Positions 25,752 through 35,274 of a DNA stretch of 60,894 nt are shown piece by piece. The number at the start of each line of letters is the position of its first letter. Position 1 is the first letter of the stretch. This stretch comes from Paenibacillus tyrphae. Its GTDB lineage: Bacteria > Bacillota > Bacilli > Paenibacillales > NBRC-103111. The stretch lies in the NCBI RefSeq assembly GCF_027925525.1, contig NZ_BSDJ01000042.1:1-60894 (forward strand), read 5' to 3'. A program made the position numbers and the translations under genes. Under the pieces are notes generated by a model. It was not told the origin of the DNA. It was given only the letters and a program-made list of their open reading frames with translations, and ran no database searches.

Positions 25752-26504
25752 ATGTACAAATTGCTCATTGTGGACGATGAAAGCGAAACAAGAAACTCCA
25801 TAAGCAACTATTTTCCTTGGGAAGACATCGGATTTGAGATCGTCGGGCAGTTGGAGAACGGCAGACAAGCGCTGGACTTTCTCAGCGAGCGCAAAGCGGA
25901 CGTCGTACTGTGCGACATCCATATGCCCGTGCTGTCCGGCATTGATTTTGCCCGGGAGATCAAGGACAGGAAGCATCCGGTTATGATCGTCTTTTTCAGC
26001 GGCTACCGGGAGTTTGAATATGCGAAGCAAGCTCTGTCGCTGGGAGTGAAGGAATACATCGTGAAGCCTCCCAAGTACAAGGATTTGGTAAGCGCTTTCT
26101 CGTCGCTCAAAGCGGAATTGGACGAACAAGCCCGGCGTATGGCGACTCCGTCCGATCAGCTCGATGAAGAGCCGGAACAAAGCTATAACGGCAAAATTAT
26201 TTCCATCGTCAAGCACTTTGTCGAAGAAAACTTCCCGCATGCTTCTCTTGAAGAAGCTGCCAAGCTTGTCCATATGAATGCGAATTACTTGAGCCAGTTT
26301 TTCAAAAAAAATACGGGGAGCAGCTTTTCCGATTATCTTCTTACGGTAAAAATGCAGAAAGCCAAGGAGCTTCTGCTGGATGTCCGCTACCGCACCTACG
26401 AGGTCGGCTCGCTGGTAGGCTACAGCAACTCCCGCAACTTTGCCCGGACGTTTAAAAAATATTTCGGGACGACACCGAGACTTTACCGGAATCGGAAACC
26501 GTAA
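25752..26504 (+). CDS. YesN-type AraC response regulator
   Basis: The frame is open from 25575, but ATG 25752 is preferred: it follows AGGGGAAGCCG and starts the receiver domain MYKLLIVDDESETRNS. Acidic D8/D9, phospho-acceptor D55 (VLCDIHMP), S near 83 (FFSG) and Lys near 104 (VKP) are all present. Residues 145-250 hold two AraC helix-turn-helix motifs (SLEEAAKLVHMNANYLSQFF; VGSLVGYSNSRNFARTFKKY). The 250-residue length is short for YesN proteins because the middle linker is reduced. Its stop is immediately followed by the histidine kinase start. It probably activates the divergent locus 2 operon. Confidence 0.93.
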   Translation: MYKLLIVDDESETRNSISNYFPWEDIGFEIVGQLENGRQALDFLSERKADVVLCDIHMPVLSGIDFAREIKDRKHPVMIVFFSGYREFEYAKQALSLGVKEYIVKPPKYKDLVSAFSSLKAELDEQARRMATPSDQLDEEPEQSYNGKIISIVKHFVEENFPHASLEEAAKLVHMNANYLSQFFKKNTGSSFSDYLLTVKMQKAKELLLDVRYRTYEVGSLVGYSNSRNFARTFKKYFGTTPRLYRNRKP

Positions 26505-28307
26505 ATGGAACCGGCGATGAAAAAAAATTTTTTTCTCAAAAACCTTGCCGTTTTTCTCCTTCCGATCATGATACCGATGATTTTGCTCGGTTCCCTATCC
26601 ATCGCCGTGCTGCAAAGCTACATCAAAAATGAAATCAGCAGCAGCCATATCCGCCAATTGAATCAGACCAAAGAACATTTGGAGCTGATGTTAAATGAGA
26701 TGGACTCCCTCATCTTGACGCTGGACAACCATTCGAAAATCAATAATGTCTTAGGTAGCCTATTGGAAAATCAATTGCCGAAATACGAGGATCTTGTTCC
26801 AGGCGAAATGCTTCAAGCGTTCCTAAACGCTCCCGCCAATGCCAGGCCGTATATCCACTCCATTTACGCCTACTATCGGAATGATCATGGTTTGTTCGTA
26901 TCGTCCAATGTCGGAGTGGCGAATCTGAACAACTATTGGGATACCGGCTGGTACGACAGCTACAGGAATCATGACGGGAAAGCGGAACTTTGGACGGAAC
27001 CACGAAATATAAAGCAGTACAGCTTTGAAAAGGACGCGAAGCGGATTGTCACGGTTTACCGGAAGCTGCACACCAGAGACGGGATGATCGCGCTGAATTT
27101 ATCAAGGGACTACATCGAAGACATCCTTCGTTCGCTTGTGGTTTCCTCCGAACAATGCATTCTTGTATTCAACGAAAAAGGGCAGCTTCTTTTTAGCAGC
27201 AGCATGCCGGACGACTTGAAGCAGATGCCATTCGCGCAGGCGCAGACGGACCATGCAAAAGAAGGTCTGCTTGCTCTCCAGTCGCATAGCGATTCTTATA
27301 TCGTCAACCAAGTCAATTCCAACCGTTACGGCTGGGAGTACTTTTCCATCGTGCCGAAAAAATCGCTGTTTCGCGTGCCTACCCAATTAAGCGCCGTAAC
27401 CCTGCTTCTTCTTCTGGTTTCCCTCGTCGTCAGCATGCTGCTGGCTTATTACTTTACCTCGCTGAATTATAACCGCCTGTCAAGCATGATGTCGATTATC
27501 GACTCGGCCGTCCGAGGCAGGCCGCTGCCCCCGCTCCCGGTCACCATTAAGGACGAGTACGGCTATATCCTTCATAACATTTTGACGACGTTTATCGAGC
27601 AAAATTATTTGAGGGTGCAGCTTTCGGAGCAAAAATACCGTCTTCAGGCTGCGAAATTGCTGGCCCTTCAGTCGCAAATCAATCCGCACTTTCTGTACAA
27701 CACGTTAAATGCGATTTATTGGGAAGTATTCAAGCTCACGGCCAAACCGAACCAAGGGACCGAAATGATCGAGAATCTGTCCCATATATTGGATTATTCG
27801 TTAAGCAGCCCGGCACAGACCGTGACGCTGCAAGAAGAAATCGACCATACGCAAAGCTATATCCGAATTCAGAAGTTCCGGCACAAGGACAAATTTGAGG
27901 TCACATGGAAAGGGAATTTCGGGGAGATTCAACACTTTAAAATCGTTAAACTGCTCCTGCAGCCTCTCATAGAAAACAGCATTTATCATGGAATCAAGGA
28001 AACGACAACGAGAGTTGTCATCCGAATCAAAATCATGCTGCGAGGGAACCGTTTAACAATTTCCATTACCGATAACGGCATGGGGATCGAAAAAGACCGT
28101 CTCGCGGAGATCCGGAGGCAGCTTAGCGAAGGAAGCGAATCGCCCGGGCACATCGGTCTATTTAATACCAACATTCGGCTGAAATTAAGCTACGGGGAAC
28201 CCTATGGCATTGCGATCAAAAGTAAGCGCGGATTCGGAACATCGGTATCTTTCGATATCCCCGTTGCTGCGCCTCCCCATGACAGCTCCCCCCGCTGCCG
28301 TCAGTAA
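26505..28307 (+). CDS. YesM-type sensor histidine kinase
   Basis: The 600-residue protein starts directly after the regulator's stop (TAAATG); ATG 26517 (MKKNFFLKN) is an alternative, and neither has a strong ribosome site, which suggests coupling to the upstream gene. A membrane segment near residues 12-34 and another near 290-312 enclose an extracytoplasmic cache-like sensor region. H395 in QINPHFLYNTLNAIYWE is the phosphorylated His of the LytS/YesM family. LLLQPLIENSIYHG is the N box and DNGMGI the G1 box of the ATP-binding domain. The ligand is presumably an oligosaccharide linked to locus 2. Confidence 0.92.
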   Translation: MEPAMKKNFFLKNLAVFLLPIMIPMILLGSLSIAVLQSYIKNEISSSHIRQLNQTKEHLELMLNEMDSLILTLDNHSKINNVLGSLLENQLPKYEDLVPGEMLQAFLNAPANARPYIHSIYAYYRNDHGLFVSSNVGVANLNNYWDTGWYDSYRNHDGKAELWTEPRNIKQYSFEKDAKRIVTVYRKLHTRDGMIALNLSRDYIEDILRSLVVSSEQCILVFNEKGQLLFSSSMPDDLKQMPFAQAQTDHAKEGLLALQSHSDSYIVNQVNSNRYGWEYFSIVPKKSLFRVPTQLSAVTLLLLLVSLVVSMLLAYYFTSLNYNRLSSMMSIIDSAVRGRPLPPLPVTIKDEYGYILHNILTTFIEQNYLRVQLSEQKYRLQAAKLLALQSQINPHFLYNTLNAIYWEVFKLTAKPNQGTEMIENLSHILDYSLSSPAQTVTLQEEIDHTQSYIRIQKFRHKDKFEVTWKGNFGEIQHFKIVKLLLQPLIENSIYHGIKETTTRVVIRIKIMLRGNRLTISITDNGMGIEKDRLAEIRRQLSEGSESPGHIGLFNTNIRLKLSYGEPYGIAIKSKRGFGTSVSFDIPVAAPPHDSSPRCRQ

Positions 28308-28330
28308 GAGGAATATTAAAAAGGCTGCCG

Positions 28331-28527
28331 AGAAAGTGGTTTATTGAGGTAACGGAGGTTACGAGGGGATGGGGTATCTACTTCCGGTCACTGTTGTCCG
28401 CGGGAAATTGAAGCTGTTGGACAGCAGAAATTTCCCGCAGACAAAGGCGAACGCTACCGCTCCTCCAGTAGATACCCCATCTTCGTATGTATCTCGGTTC
28501 TTGTCAAAACTACTTTCGCAACAGCCG
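28331..28527 (+). repeat. Structured dispersed repeat, copy 2
   Basis: This copy has a 15-bp perfect inverted repeat (GATGGGGTATCTACT at 28368-28382, complement at 28467-28481). Inside are TTGTC (28394-28398) with GCGGGAAATT (28400-28409), pairing with AATTTCCCGC (28429-28438) and GACAA (28440-28444), and a GCTGT/ACAGC hairpin. It resembles copy 1 at 72-332 in structure and in about two thirds of its sequence. It lies between the histidine kinase stop and that gene's terminator, so it is part of the kinase transcript's 3' end. Confidence 0.75.
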
Positions 28528-28528
28528 T

Positions 28529-28553
28529 GGGGCCTCGTCGGAGGCCCCTTTTA
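28529..28553 (+). terminator. Terminator of the two-component operon
   Basis: GGGGCCTC and GAGGCCCC pair around GTCG and are followed by TTTTAT. Confidence 0.85.
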
Positions 28554-28580
28554 TAGAATCTTATACCCTAGGTGCAAAAA

Positions 28581-31500
28581 TTACTTCCCGGATTGCTTCA
28601 GCTTCAGCAGCACCTTGACCGCTTCGGCTCTTGTTGCGCTGGCACCCGGGGCGAAGTGGTTGTCTTCCCGGCCTTCGACCAGGCCAAGCTTGTGAATCGC
28701 CTCGACGGCGGCTTTCGCCCATCCCGGGATGTCGGCGTCGTCCGAAAAACCGGTCGAACCGGCCGCTTGACGTGCGGCTCCCTGCGCATTGGCGATCATG
28801 ACGGCCATCTCAGCCCGTGTGATCTGCGCATTCGGACGGAACGTGCCGTCCTCGTAGCCTTGAACGATGCCCGCTTGGACAGCCTGCGCTACGGCTTTCT
28901 CCGCCCTTGCGTCGATCTCGGAACGATCGGCGAACGTAAGGGCGGCGCCCTCCTTCGCAAGCTTCATCGTCCCAGTCAGCATGACGGCAAATTCGGCCCG
29001 GGTGACGACATGATCCGGTTTAAAGGAACCGTCCGGGTATCCCGTAACGATGCCGCTTGTCACCGCTTGCCGGATGATGCCTTCCGCCCAGTGCCCTACG
29101 GTATCGGTGAACGATACCGGCTTCGGCTCCGCCGGCGTTTCTACGGTTTTCTTATCGACGGCAAATACCGCGAAGATACCCGCATCGTCCACGTTCACCT
29201 TGATCGTGGAACCGTCGACCGTGCCTCCGATATTCGTCCACTGCTTCTTTTTGCCGTCGTAAACGAACACGGCAGGTGTCTGGTTACTCCGCAGCAGCGA
29301 CGGATCGAAGGCGATCGTCAGCGTAATCGGCTTTTTGAACGGGACGGTAATGTTTTTCGTCAGTTCAAACACCGGACTGAGCTTTGTCTCTTGCTGGGTA
29401 AGGAGCTTCGACGGGTCCGCCACTTTCTCCACGGTCAGCGTCAGCGCCTGATCAGCCGCTCCTGCCGGTACGGTGACGGTGATCTCGTTCCCTAAGCTTG
29501 CGGTGCCCGAGCCGCCTGCCGGGATCGATAGCTTCCCGTCAGTTGCAGCCGATGAACCGCCGCCGCTTCCCCCGCCGGAACCGCTGGACCCGCTCGAATC
29601 CGAATCGGAACCGGAGTCGCTTAAGGTGGACACCACTCTCACGTTGCTTATTTTCGAATAATTGCCCGCTGCATCGAAAGCCATCACAAAATAACGATAA
29701 GTCGTATTCGGCGAAAGTCCGGTGTCCCGGAATTCGGTCTTCGTCGTCGTGTGGATTTCCGCATTGTTGCGGTAAATTTTGTAGCCCGCAATCCCGAAGT
29801 TATCCGTCGCTCCCGTCCATTTCAGATCGATCGCCGAGCTAGATATCGCTTCGGCCCGTTCGATGGTCGGTTCCGTCGGCGCCTCGGTGTCGACGATGGC
29901 CGGCGTCCACCAGTTGCCGGAAACGACCAGCATGCTCAGCAGCCGGAGGTTGTTACCGAAATAAAGCGCGTCTTCCGTCAGTATGGCCGCATTGTAATCC
30001 CATAAATCGTTCAGCCACTGCTGATTGGACGAGTCGGTCATAGCGCTGACCATAAACGGAGCGGAGAACGAAAGATCCGCATCCTCGCCTAGCGCCGCCG
30101 AGCCGTCCAGCTTATAGCCGGCTTTGATGCCTTCCGGTTTGCCGCCGGTTTTCGCGCGAATCCAGCCGTTCAACCGGCCGAGCTGCTCTTTCGCCCGCCG
30201 ATCCCCGGTCAGGAGGAAATCGGTGCCAAGCCGCCACGGCACCCGGGAGGCGTTGTAATTATAGTCTCCGTCATGCTCGTCTTCCAGGAAATATCCGTTC
30301 TCGGTATCCCATTTCTTCTCGCTTACCGGCTTGAATTGGCCGTCCGTATCCTTGAATACGAAATCGGGCAGCAGTCCGGAATTCGGACTGTACTTCTCAT
30401 GCACGCTCCGGATCATGCGGTACGTTTGGTCGATCACTTTGTCCCAGCGGCTATCGCCGGATACGATCCGGAAATCCTTCAAATGCTGGAGCATGAAATC
30501 AGAAGGACGGGAAGCTTTGCCGTACATCGGGTCCTCGTCCTTCGCCCAGTCGGCGAGCTTCAAGGTCCATTCCGTATGGTTAACTTCGCTTTCCATGATC
30601 GCGTCGATCACCTTGCGGGCCTGCTCCAAATAGTTGATTTCGCCCCCGCTTCCCCACTGCCGGTCCGCCAACAGCAGCGCGTACGCGATATCCATATCCC
30701 CGTCCGTAGCGGAATCCGCGCCGTTGATATCGACGATGGCGCTGCCATTGTCCGCCTGCTGCCATGCCATCAGCTGCGGGTTAACAGCGCTCGGATGCGC
30801 CCGGAAATACCGGTACATCGCGTCAAAATAAGTCTTCGCCTCCGGGTCATGCCCCGCCATCAGCGTGGTGATCAGCATGCCGTATCCGTGGGCCTCCGAG
30901 ACAGTAATTTCCCCGTCTTTAAACCAGTCCCCATCCGCATACCATACGTAATACTGCGTCGGGTCGTAAGGATTCCGCTTCAAATATTTTGCCTTCCATT
31001 CCTTGTAAAGCCGGGTCACCGTTGCATCCATTTCGACTTGCGTCACATGATTCGGCTTGATCGAATCGCCCGCATACACGGTATGCTGCGGATACGCCTT
31101 GAACGGTCCGTCTCCAGAGGACGCAGGCTTGGTCGTGATTTCGATCCGGTTGCTTGGCAGCGACTCGATCGTTTCCGCATTATACGCCTTCACTTCGTAG
31201 CTGTAGCTCGTAGCGGGCTTTAATCCCGTATCGCTGTAGGAGGTCGCCGTTGTCGTGCCGACTTTGACGCCGTTGCGGTAGATGTTATAGCCTGCCGCTT
31301 CCGTTTTTCCGGCGGACGCCTTCCAGTTCAGCTGAATTTGAAAAGCGGAAACCGCGGTGCCGCTCAAGTTCGTCGGCGCCGAAGGCGGATCGGAATCGAC
31401 CGGTCCGTCCTGGGTGCTGACTTCGACCGCATCGGAATTGATTCTCGTACCGACCGCTTTCACGACGAAATCGTATTTTTTCGCGGGGTTAATGTCGGCA

Positions 31501-34500
31501 ATCGCATAGGTGTACTCCGCTTGCGCCCCGGCCGGAACGTAGACGCTCCAATGCGTTTTCACCTTATCGTTCTTCTCATAGATCCGGAAGCCTCTGACCG
31601 GCTCGGCACTGGCGGCAGGAGCCTTCCACGAAAGGACGGCTTGATTGCCGGTGACTTGAACTTTGGCGTCCTCCACCTTCGCAGGCTTGCCGTCCGTTCT
31701 CCGAATACCGTATCGGTCGTAGGCTTGCACCCCGCTATCCCCCGGTTTCTCGTCTTCGACCGCCGCCGTGTAGGCCGTAAACTTGAGCACCTCATCCGAG
31801 ACGGAGACGTCGGTAAACATTTTTTTGAACGGCTGGGTATCGATGGCTGCAAAAAAATCGTCATAAGGAACGCCGTTCTTATCGACATACTTTTCGTAAA
31901 ATTTATTCCCGAATGCATTGGACATCAGGTAAACCGTGCCCTTCGGATTCACGGCATTGCCTTCCTGGTCAAACGTCAGCTGGCTTGCGGGAATAATCTT
32001 ATCGTTGTACATCTGGAACGATCTCATATACATGTGATCGTGCGCCTCGAACACCATGTCGATGCCCATTTCGTCAAAGGCCGGAATCAGATACTTTCGG
32101 TAAAATTGTACCCGTTCGTCCTCCCACTCGCCCGCATTGTCTCCCGCCGAATAAGGGCCTTTGTGGAAGGCGACGAATTTCCATTTCTTGTCGCTCTTCG
32201 CGACCGTATTTTTCATCCACGCCACTTGATCCCAGAACTGTTTATCGGCCCATTCCACGTCGACCCCGTTCTCCGCCAATCCGCCGACAAACTGGGAGTT
32301 GAATACCAGATACAGCGCATCGCCGTATTCGAACGAGTAGACCGACCCTTCGTGAGTGCCTTCCACCTCCTGCTTCGGCAGGTTGAAGTGATTGTAGAAG
32401 TTGTTGTTCGGCGTCGTTTCGTCTCCGTCCCAGTCCTGAACCTCATGTCCGCCAAGCACGGGGACGAAAGGCACGTTCAGTAGCTCGTTCTGCGCCGCTC
32501 CCAGCATCCACTGCCATTGCTCCTCCAAATCTCCGTTATCCACCAAGTCCCCGGCGTTGATCAAAAATTTGGGATCGCCGATATGATCGATCGCTTTTCT
32601 GAACGTATCGCCCCACGGCTCGAATCCCGATTTGCTGGAGGATTGCGAGTCCGATCCGGCGATGAAACGATAGCCCGCCTGTTTGCCCGCATCCGTCTTG
32701 AACGACCCGACGGCGCTCCAGCCGTCCGGCTCGCCGTTGCCTACGCGGAACTTGTAGGCGGTCCCCGGCTTCAACCCGGCTGCGATTGCTTTATGACTCG
32801 TAAATTTCGTCTTCCGGCCGGTTTCCCGGTCGCCTTTCTTCATGAAGGTCTCGATTTCCTCCGAGTCGCCTGTATAAGCAACGGCTCCGGCTTCCGGAAA
32901 TACGCCGTCCTTCACTTTGTCGGCTTCGGCCACCTGAACGACCGTTCCCGTCTTCACATCGGTGTACCAGGCAAACGCAAGACTTGTTCGGGAATCGCCG
33001 TTAAACGTCATGTTGATCAGCTTCGGCATGTAAGGCGAATCCTGCACCGTAAAGCTCCAGACGATATCCCGGGCGAGCGGGACTTGGTCGTCCTTGCCAC
33101 GAATGAGCTCCTTCGGAAGCTTCACCGTGTACGTCTTGCCGTACGCAAAATTCGGATGCTGAATGTTCAGCGTGACTTGATTGACGATATCAAGCGTTAC
33201 CGGAGCAAGCGTCCGGTTGTGATCGTCGACAATCGCCGCTTCATATCCGGGATTCAGCGCGATCGGCTTATTGAAGGTCACCGACACCGGGGCAGCCGCT
33301 GACACTTGAACGACGCCATCCTTAGGCAGCTCCGCCGTATCGATCGTCGGGATGACAATCGGCACGCCGTCGATCCGTTTGCCCGATACCCGGATATCCT
33401 TGATCCGGCTAGAGCCGGAGCCGCCGATGCCCGAGGAGCCTTTCGTATTCGTATCCGAGCGGACAATCCAGCGGATATACAGGATATCCCGATTGTCGGC
33501 TTCCGTTGGAAGAGGAGCATCGATCAGCTTGCACGACTGGTTCGCGCAATTGAAGCTGGAAGTGACCATCGTCAGGTCCGTATTCGGCACGTCCGTCCAA
33601 GTCCGCTTATCCGTGCTGAGCTGCACCTTGAAATCGCGCGGTCCCGAGCCCGAGGAGTTTTGCTGCGAGGACAGCACAATCTGCTCGAACCCTTTCGTCG
33701 AGACGGTCGCCAGCCAATATTTGCTGCCGCTGCCGTTGTCCCAGCCTTGATAGCTTATCGCTTGTTTGTCGCTGTCGTAGGCTTCGAATACGCCGCCGAT
33801 ATTGCGAAACGTCGATGCCGACTTGTAGGCGCCGTCCGTGGCCGGCCACACGCCGTCGGACCCGGCGCCCGCAAAGGTCCATTCCGCAACCTTTTGACGG
33901 GATGCCGCCGCAAGTGTCGAAACTGCGGTCTGGTTGCTCGCGCCCGATTCATTGCCCGCCCAATCATAAGCCGTCACATGATACGTGTAGGTCTTCGCCG
34001 CCGCAAGTCCGGTGTCTTCGTAGGATGCGGCTGGCGCCGTTCCGATTTTTACGCCCTCCCGGTAAATGTTGTAGCCTGCGACTCCGACATTGTCCGTAGA
34101 GGCCGTCCAGGTCAACCGGATCGATGTATCGGATATCGCTTGCCCGCCAAGTCCCGCCGGCGTAGTTGGTGCCGTCACGTCGGAGGACGAGCCCTTGCGC
34201 ACCCCCTTGACAGTGACGCTGATGAGCTGGCTGGAGCCGGATTCCCCGATAGCCGTCCCGCTTGTGCTCACATTCGAAACGACAAGCCAGCGTATGTACA
34301 GGCGCTCACGATCGCTCGCGATGCCCGGCAAAGGTACGTCGGTTAACCGCGTAGCCGTGTCTTTATTCATGACGAGATCGGGCAAGCCTGTGCCATCACC
34401 CGTCAGATTGGTCCACTGCTGCCCGTCCGTGCTGAATTGCACCCGAAAATCGCGCGGGCCGGTCGAGCCCCTGCCCTGCTGCTCGGAAGAAAGCGTGATC

Positions 34501-34844
34501 TGCTGGAAGTCCTTCGTAGAGACGGTGGCGAGCCAATATTTTTCCTTCCCTGTCTCTTCGTGCCAGCCTTGATAGCGGATCGCTCGGAGACTATCGTCCC
34601 AGCCGAACGTTTCCGTAGCCCTGGCAGGAACGGCCTGAAGGGCGGAGCCGTCCTTGTAGAGGCCGTAAGTTGCGGCGAATACGCTTTGATCGGCCGGATT
34701 CGCGCTATATTTCCATTCCGCCAAGGTGGAGGAAACCGGCGATACGTCAGCGGATGCCACACCCGCAAATTGGAGCGTTAACAGGACAAGCGTCAATAAG
34801 AGCGAAAGCATGCGGTTTCCGGTTCTTCTTGCATGGTTGTTCAT
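28581..34844 (-). CDS. Giant SLH-anchored protein: purple-acid-phosphatase-like domain fused to GH8 glycosidase
   Basis: The 2087 residues comprise: signal peptide (1-32); two related beta-rich modules (about 40-215 and 317-490), each with YWLATVSTK and GPRDF(R/K)VQ; FN3 (225-312); Ig-like domain (495-600); purple-acid-phosphatase N-type domain (604-718); metallophosphatase (724-985) with GDLVDNG, FHKGPYS and AHDHMYMR; FN3 domains (1055-1145, 1152-1240); GH8 (1247-1645) with E1317 in VSEAHGYGM and the signature ATDGDMDIAYALLLADRQW; FN3 (1653-1741); a Ser/Gly linker; a beta domain; and three SLH repeats (1908-2087) that attach to the wall. GH8 enzymes cut beta-1,4 glucans, xylan or chitosan. 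The phosphatase motif usually written GNHE is GGHE here, so that domain may be altered or inactive. ATG 34844 follows AAAGGA at 11 bases. Confidence 0.88.
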   Translation of the reverse strand: MNNHARRTGNRMLSLLLTLVLLTLQFAGVASADVSPVSSTLAEWKYSANPADQSVFAATYGLYKDGSALQAVPARATETFGWDDSLRAIRYQGWHEETGKEKYWLATVSTKDFQQITLSSEQQGRGSTGPRDFRVQFSTDGQQWTNLTGDGTGLPDLVMNKDTATRLTDVPLPGIASDRERLYIRWLVVSNVSTSGTAIGESGSSQLISVTVKGVRKGSSSDVTAPTTPAGLGGQAISDTSIRLTWTASTDNVGVAGYNIYREGVKIGTAPAASYEDTGLAAAKTYTYHVTAYDWAGNESGASNQTAVSTLAAASRQKVAEWTFAGAGSDGVWPATDGAYKSASTFRNIGGVFEAYDSDKQAISYQGWDNGSGSKYWLATVSTKGFEQIVLSSQQNSSGSGPRDFKVQLSTDKRTWTDVPNTDLTMVTSSFNCANQSCKLIDAPLPTEADNRDILYIRWIVRSDTNTKGSSGIGGSGSSRIKDIRVSGKRIDGVPIVIPTIDTAELPKDGVVQVSAAAPVSVTFNKPIALNPGYEAAIVDDHNRTLAPVTLDIVNQVTLNIQHPNFAYGKTYTVKLPKELIRGKDDQVPLARDIVWSFTVQDSPYMPKLINMTFNGDSRTSLAFAWYTDVKTGTVVQVAEADKVKDGVFPEAGAVAYTGDSEEIETFMKKGDRETGRKTKFTSHKAIAAGLKPGTAYKFRVGNGEPDGWSAVGSFKTDAGKQAGYRFIAGSDSQSSSKSGFEPWGDTFRKAIDHIGDPKFLINAGDLVDNGDLEEQWQWMLGAAQNELLNVPFVPVLGGHEVQDWDGDETTPNNNFYNHFNLPKQEVEGTHEGSVYSFEYGDALYLVFNSQFVGGLAENGVDVEWADKQFWDQVAWMKNTVAKSDKKWKFVAFHKGPYSAGDNAGEWEDERVQFYRKYLIPAFDEMGIDMVFEAHDHMYMRSFQMYNDKIIPASQLTFDQEGNAVNPKGTVYLMSNAFGNKFYEKYVDKNGVPYDDFFAAIDTQPFKKMFTDVSVSDEVLKFTAYTAAVEDEKPGDSGVQAYDRYGIRRTDGKPAKVEDAKVQVTGNQAVLSWKAPAASAEPVRGFRIYEKNDKVKTHWSVYVPAGAQAEYTYAIADINPAKKYDFVVKAVGTRINSDAVEVSTQDGPVDSDPPSAPTNLSGTAVSAFQIQLNWKASAGKTEAAGYNIYRNGVKVGTTTATSYSDTGLKPATSYSYEVKAYNAETIESLPSNRIEITTKPASSGDGPFKAYPQHTVYAGDSIKPNHVTQVEMDATVTRLYKEWKAKYLKRNPYDPTQYYVWYADGDWFKDGEITVSEAHGYGMLITTLMAGHDPEAKTYFDAMYRYFRAHPSAVNPQLMAWQQADNGSAIVDINGADSATDGDMDIAYALLLADRQWGSGGEINYLEQARKVIDAIMESEVNHTEWTLKLADWAKDEDPMYGKASRPSDFMLQHLKDFRIVSGDSRWDKVIDQTYRMIRSVHEKYSPNSGLLPDFVFKDTDGQFKPVSEKKWDTENGYFLEDEHDGDYNYNASRVPWRLGTDFLLTGDRRAKEQLGRLNGWIRAKTGGKPEGIKAGYKLDGSAALGEDADLSFSAPFMVSAMTDSSNQQWLNDLWDYNAAILTEDALYFGNNLRLLSMLVVSGNWWTPAIVDTEAPTEPTIERAEAISSSAIDLKWTGATDNFGIAGYKIYRNNAEIHTTTKTEFRDTGLSPNTTYRYFVMAFDAAGNYSKISNVRVVSTLSDSGSDSDSSGSSGSGGGSGGGSSAATDGKLSIPAGGSGTASLGNEITVTVPAGAADQALTLTVEKVADPSKLLTQQETKLSPVFELTKNITVPFKKPITLTIAFDPSLLRSNQTPAVFVYDGKKKQWTNIGGTVDGSTIKVNVDDAGIFAVFAVDKKTVETPAEPKPVSFTDTVGHWAEGIIRQAVTSGIVTGYPDGSFKPDHVVTRAEFAVMLTGTMKLAKEGAALTFADRSEIDARAEKAVAQAVQAGIVQGYEDGTFRPNAQITRAEMAVMIANAQGAARQAAGSTGFSDDADIPGWAKAAVEAIHKLGLVEGREDNHFAPGASATRAEAVKVLLKLKQSGK

Positions 34845-34957
34845 TATGAGGGATTCCTTTCTAACATGAAGTTGGAATACTGCTTACTGCGTGGCCTTGC
34901 ATCTCCTTCTCGGTCCTCATCCGGCTATAAGCTGCCGTACTCTGTCCTCCTCCCTTG

Positions 34958-35040
34958 ATATTATGCGCTTTCATTCGAAGTAATCCCGCCTTTGAAAATT
35001 AAAACGTTTATACTTTCAAGAAAAAATAAAAGCGCTATAA
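34958..35040. promoter_or_regulatory. Cluster of three cre-like boxes
   Basis: The region between the giant gene (-) and 35275 (+) holds TTAAAACGTTTATA (34999-35012, 12 of 14 to the cre consensus), TAAAAGCGCTATAA (35027-35040, 12 of 14) and a weaker ATTATGCGCTTTCA near 34958-34972 (11 of 14 on the - strand). Two are 28 bases apart in an AT-rich tract, which suits CcpA or another LacI-family repressor of the - strand gene. No clear -35/-10 pair was found. The rest of the 430-base gap contains the LexA-boxed promoter listed separately. Confidence 0.4.
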
Positions 35041-35192
35041 ACTTCAAAGACCGAAGATCCTAGCCCCCAGAATATATTTCATTTTCCAATCGATGTCAAC
35101 CGTTTTTCGCCCAAATATTTCTAAGGATTTTGTAAAGACGTTGCCCATAACAACAATTTCGGGGGGGCCGATCAACAGGTTTCATTTCATTG

Positions 35193-35222
35193 TTGATCAT
35201 CCACGAACGTTCGTTCTATAAT
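35193..35222 (+). promoter_or_regulatory. Promoter with LexA (SOS) box
   Basis: TTGATC and TATAAT are 18 bases apart. Between them CGAACGTTCGTTC (35204-35216) has the CGAAC-N4-GTTC arrangement of the Gram-positive LexA box, placed where a repressor would exclude RNA polymerase. The gene served starts at 35275. Confidence 0.7.
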
Positions 35223-35274
35223 AGTCGTAACGATGAAATCGGAAATTCTTCTTTCAGAAAAGGAGCGATGTAAA

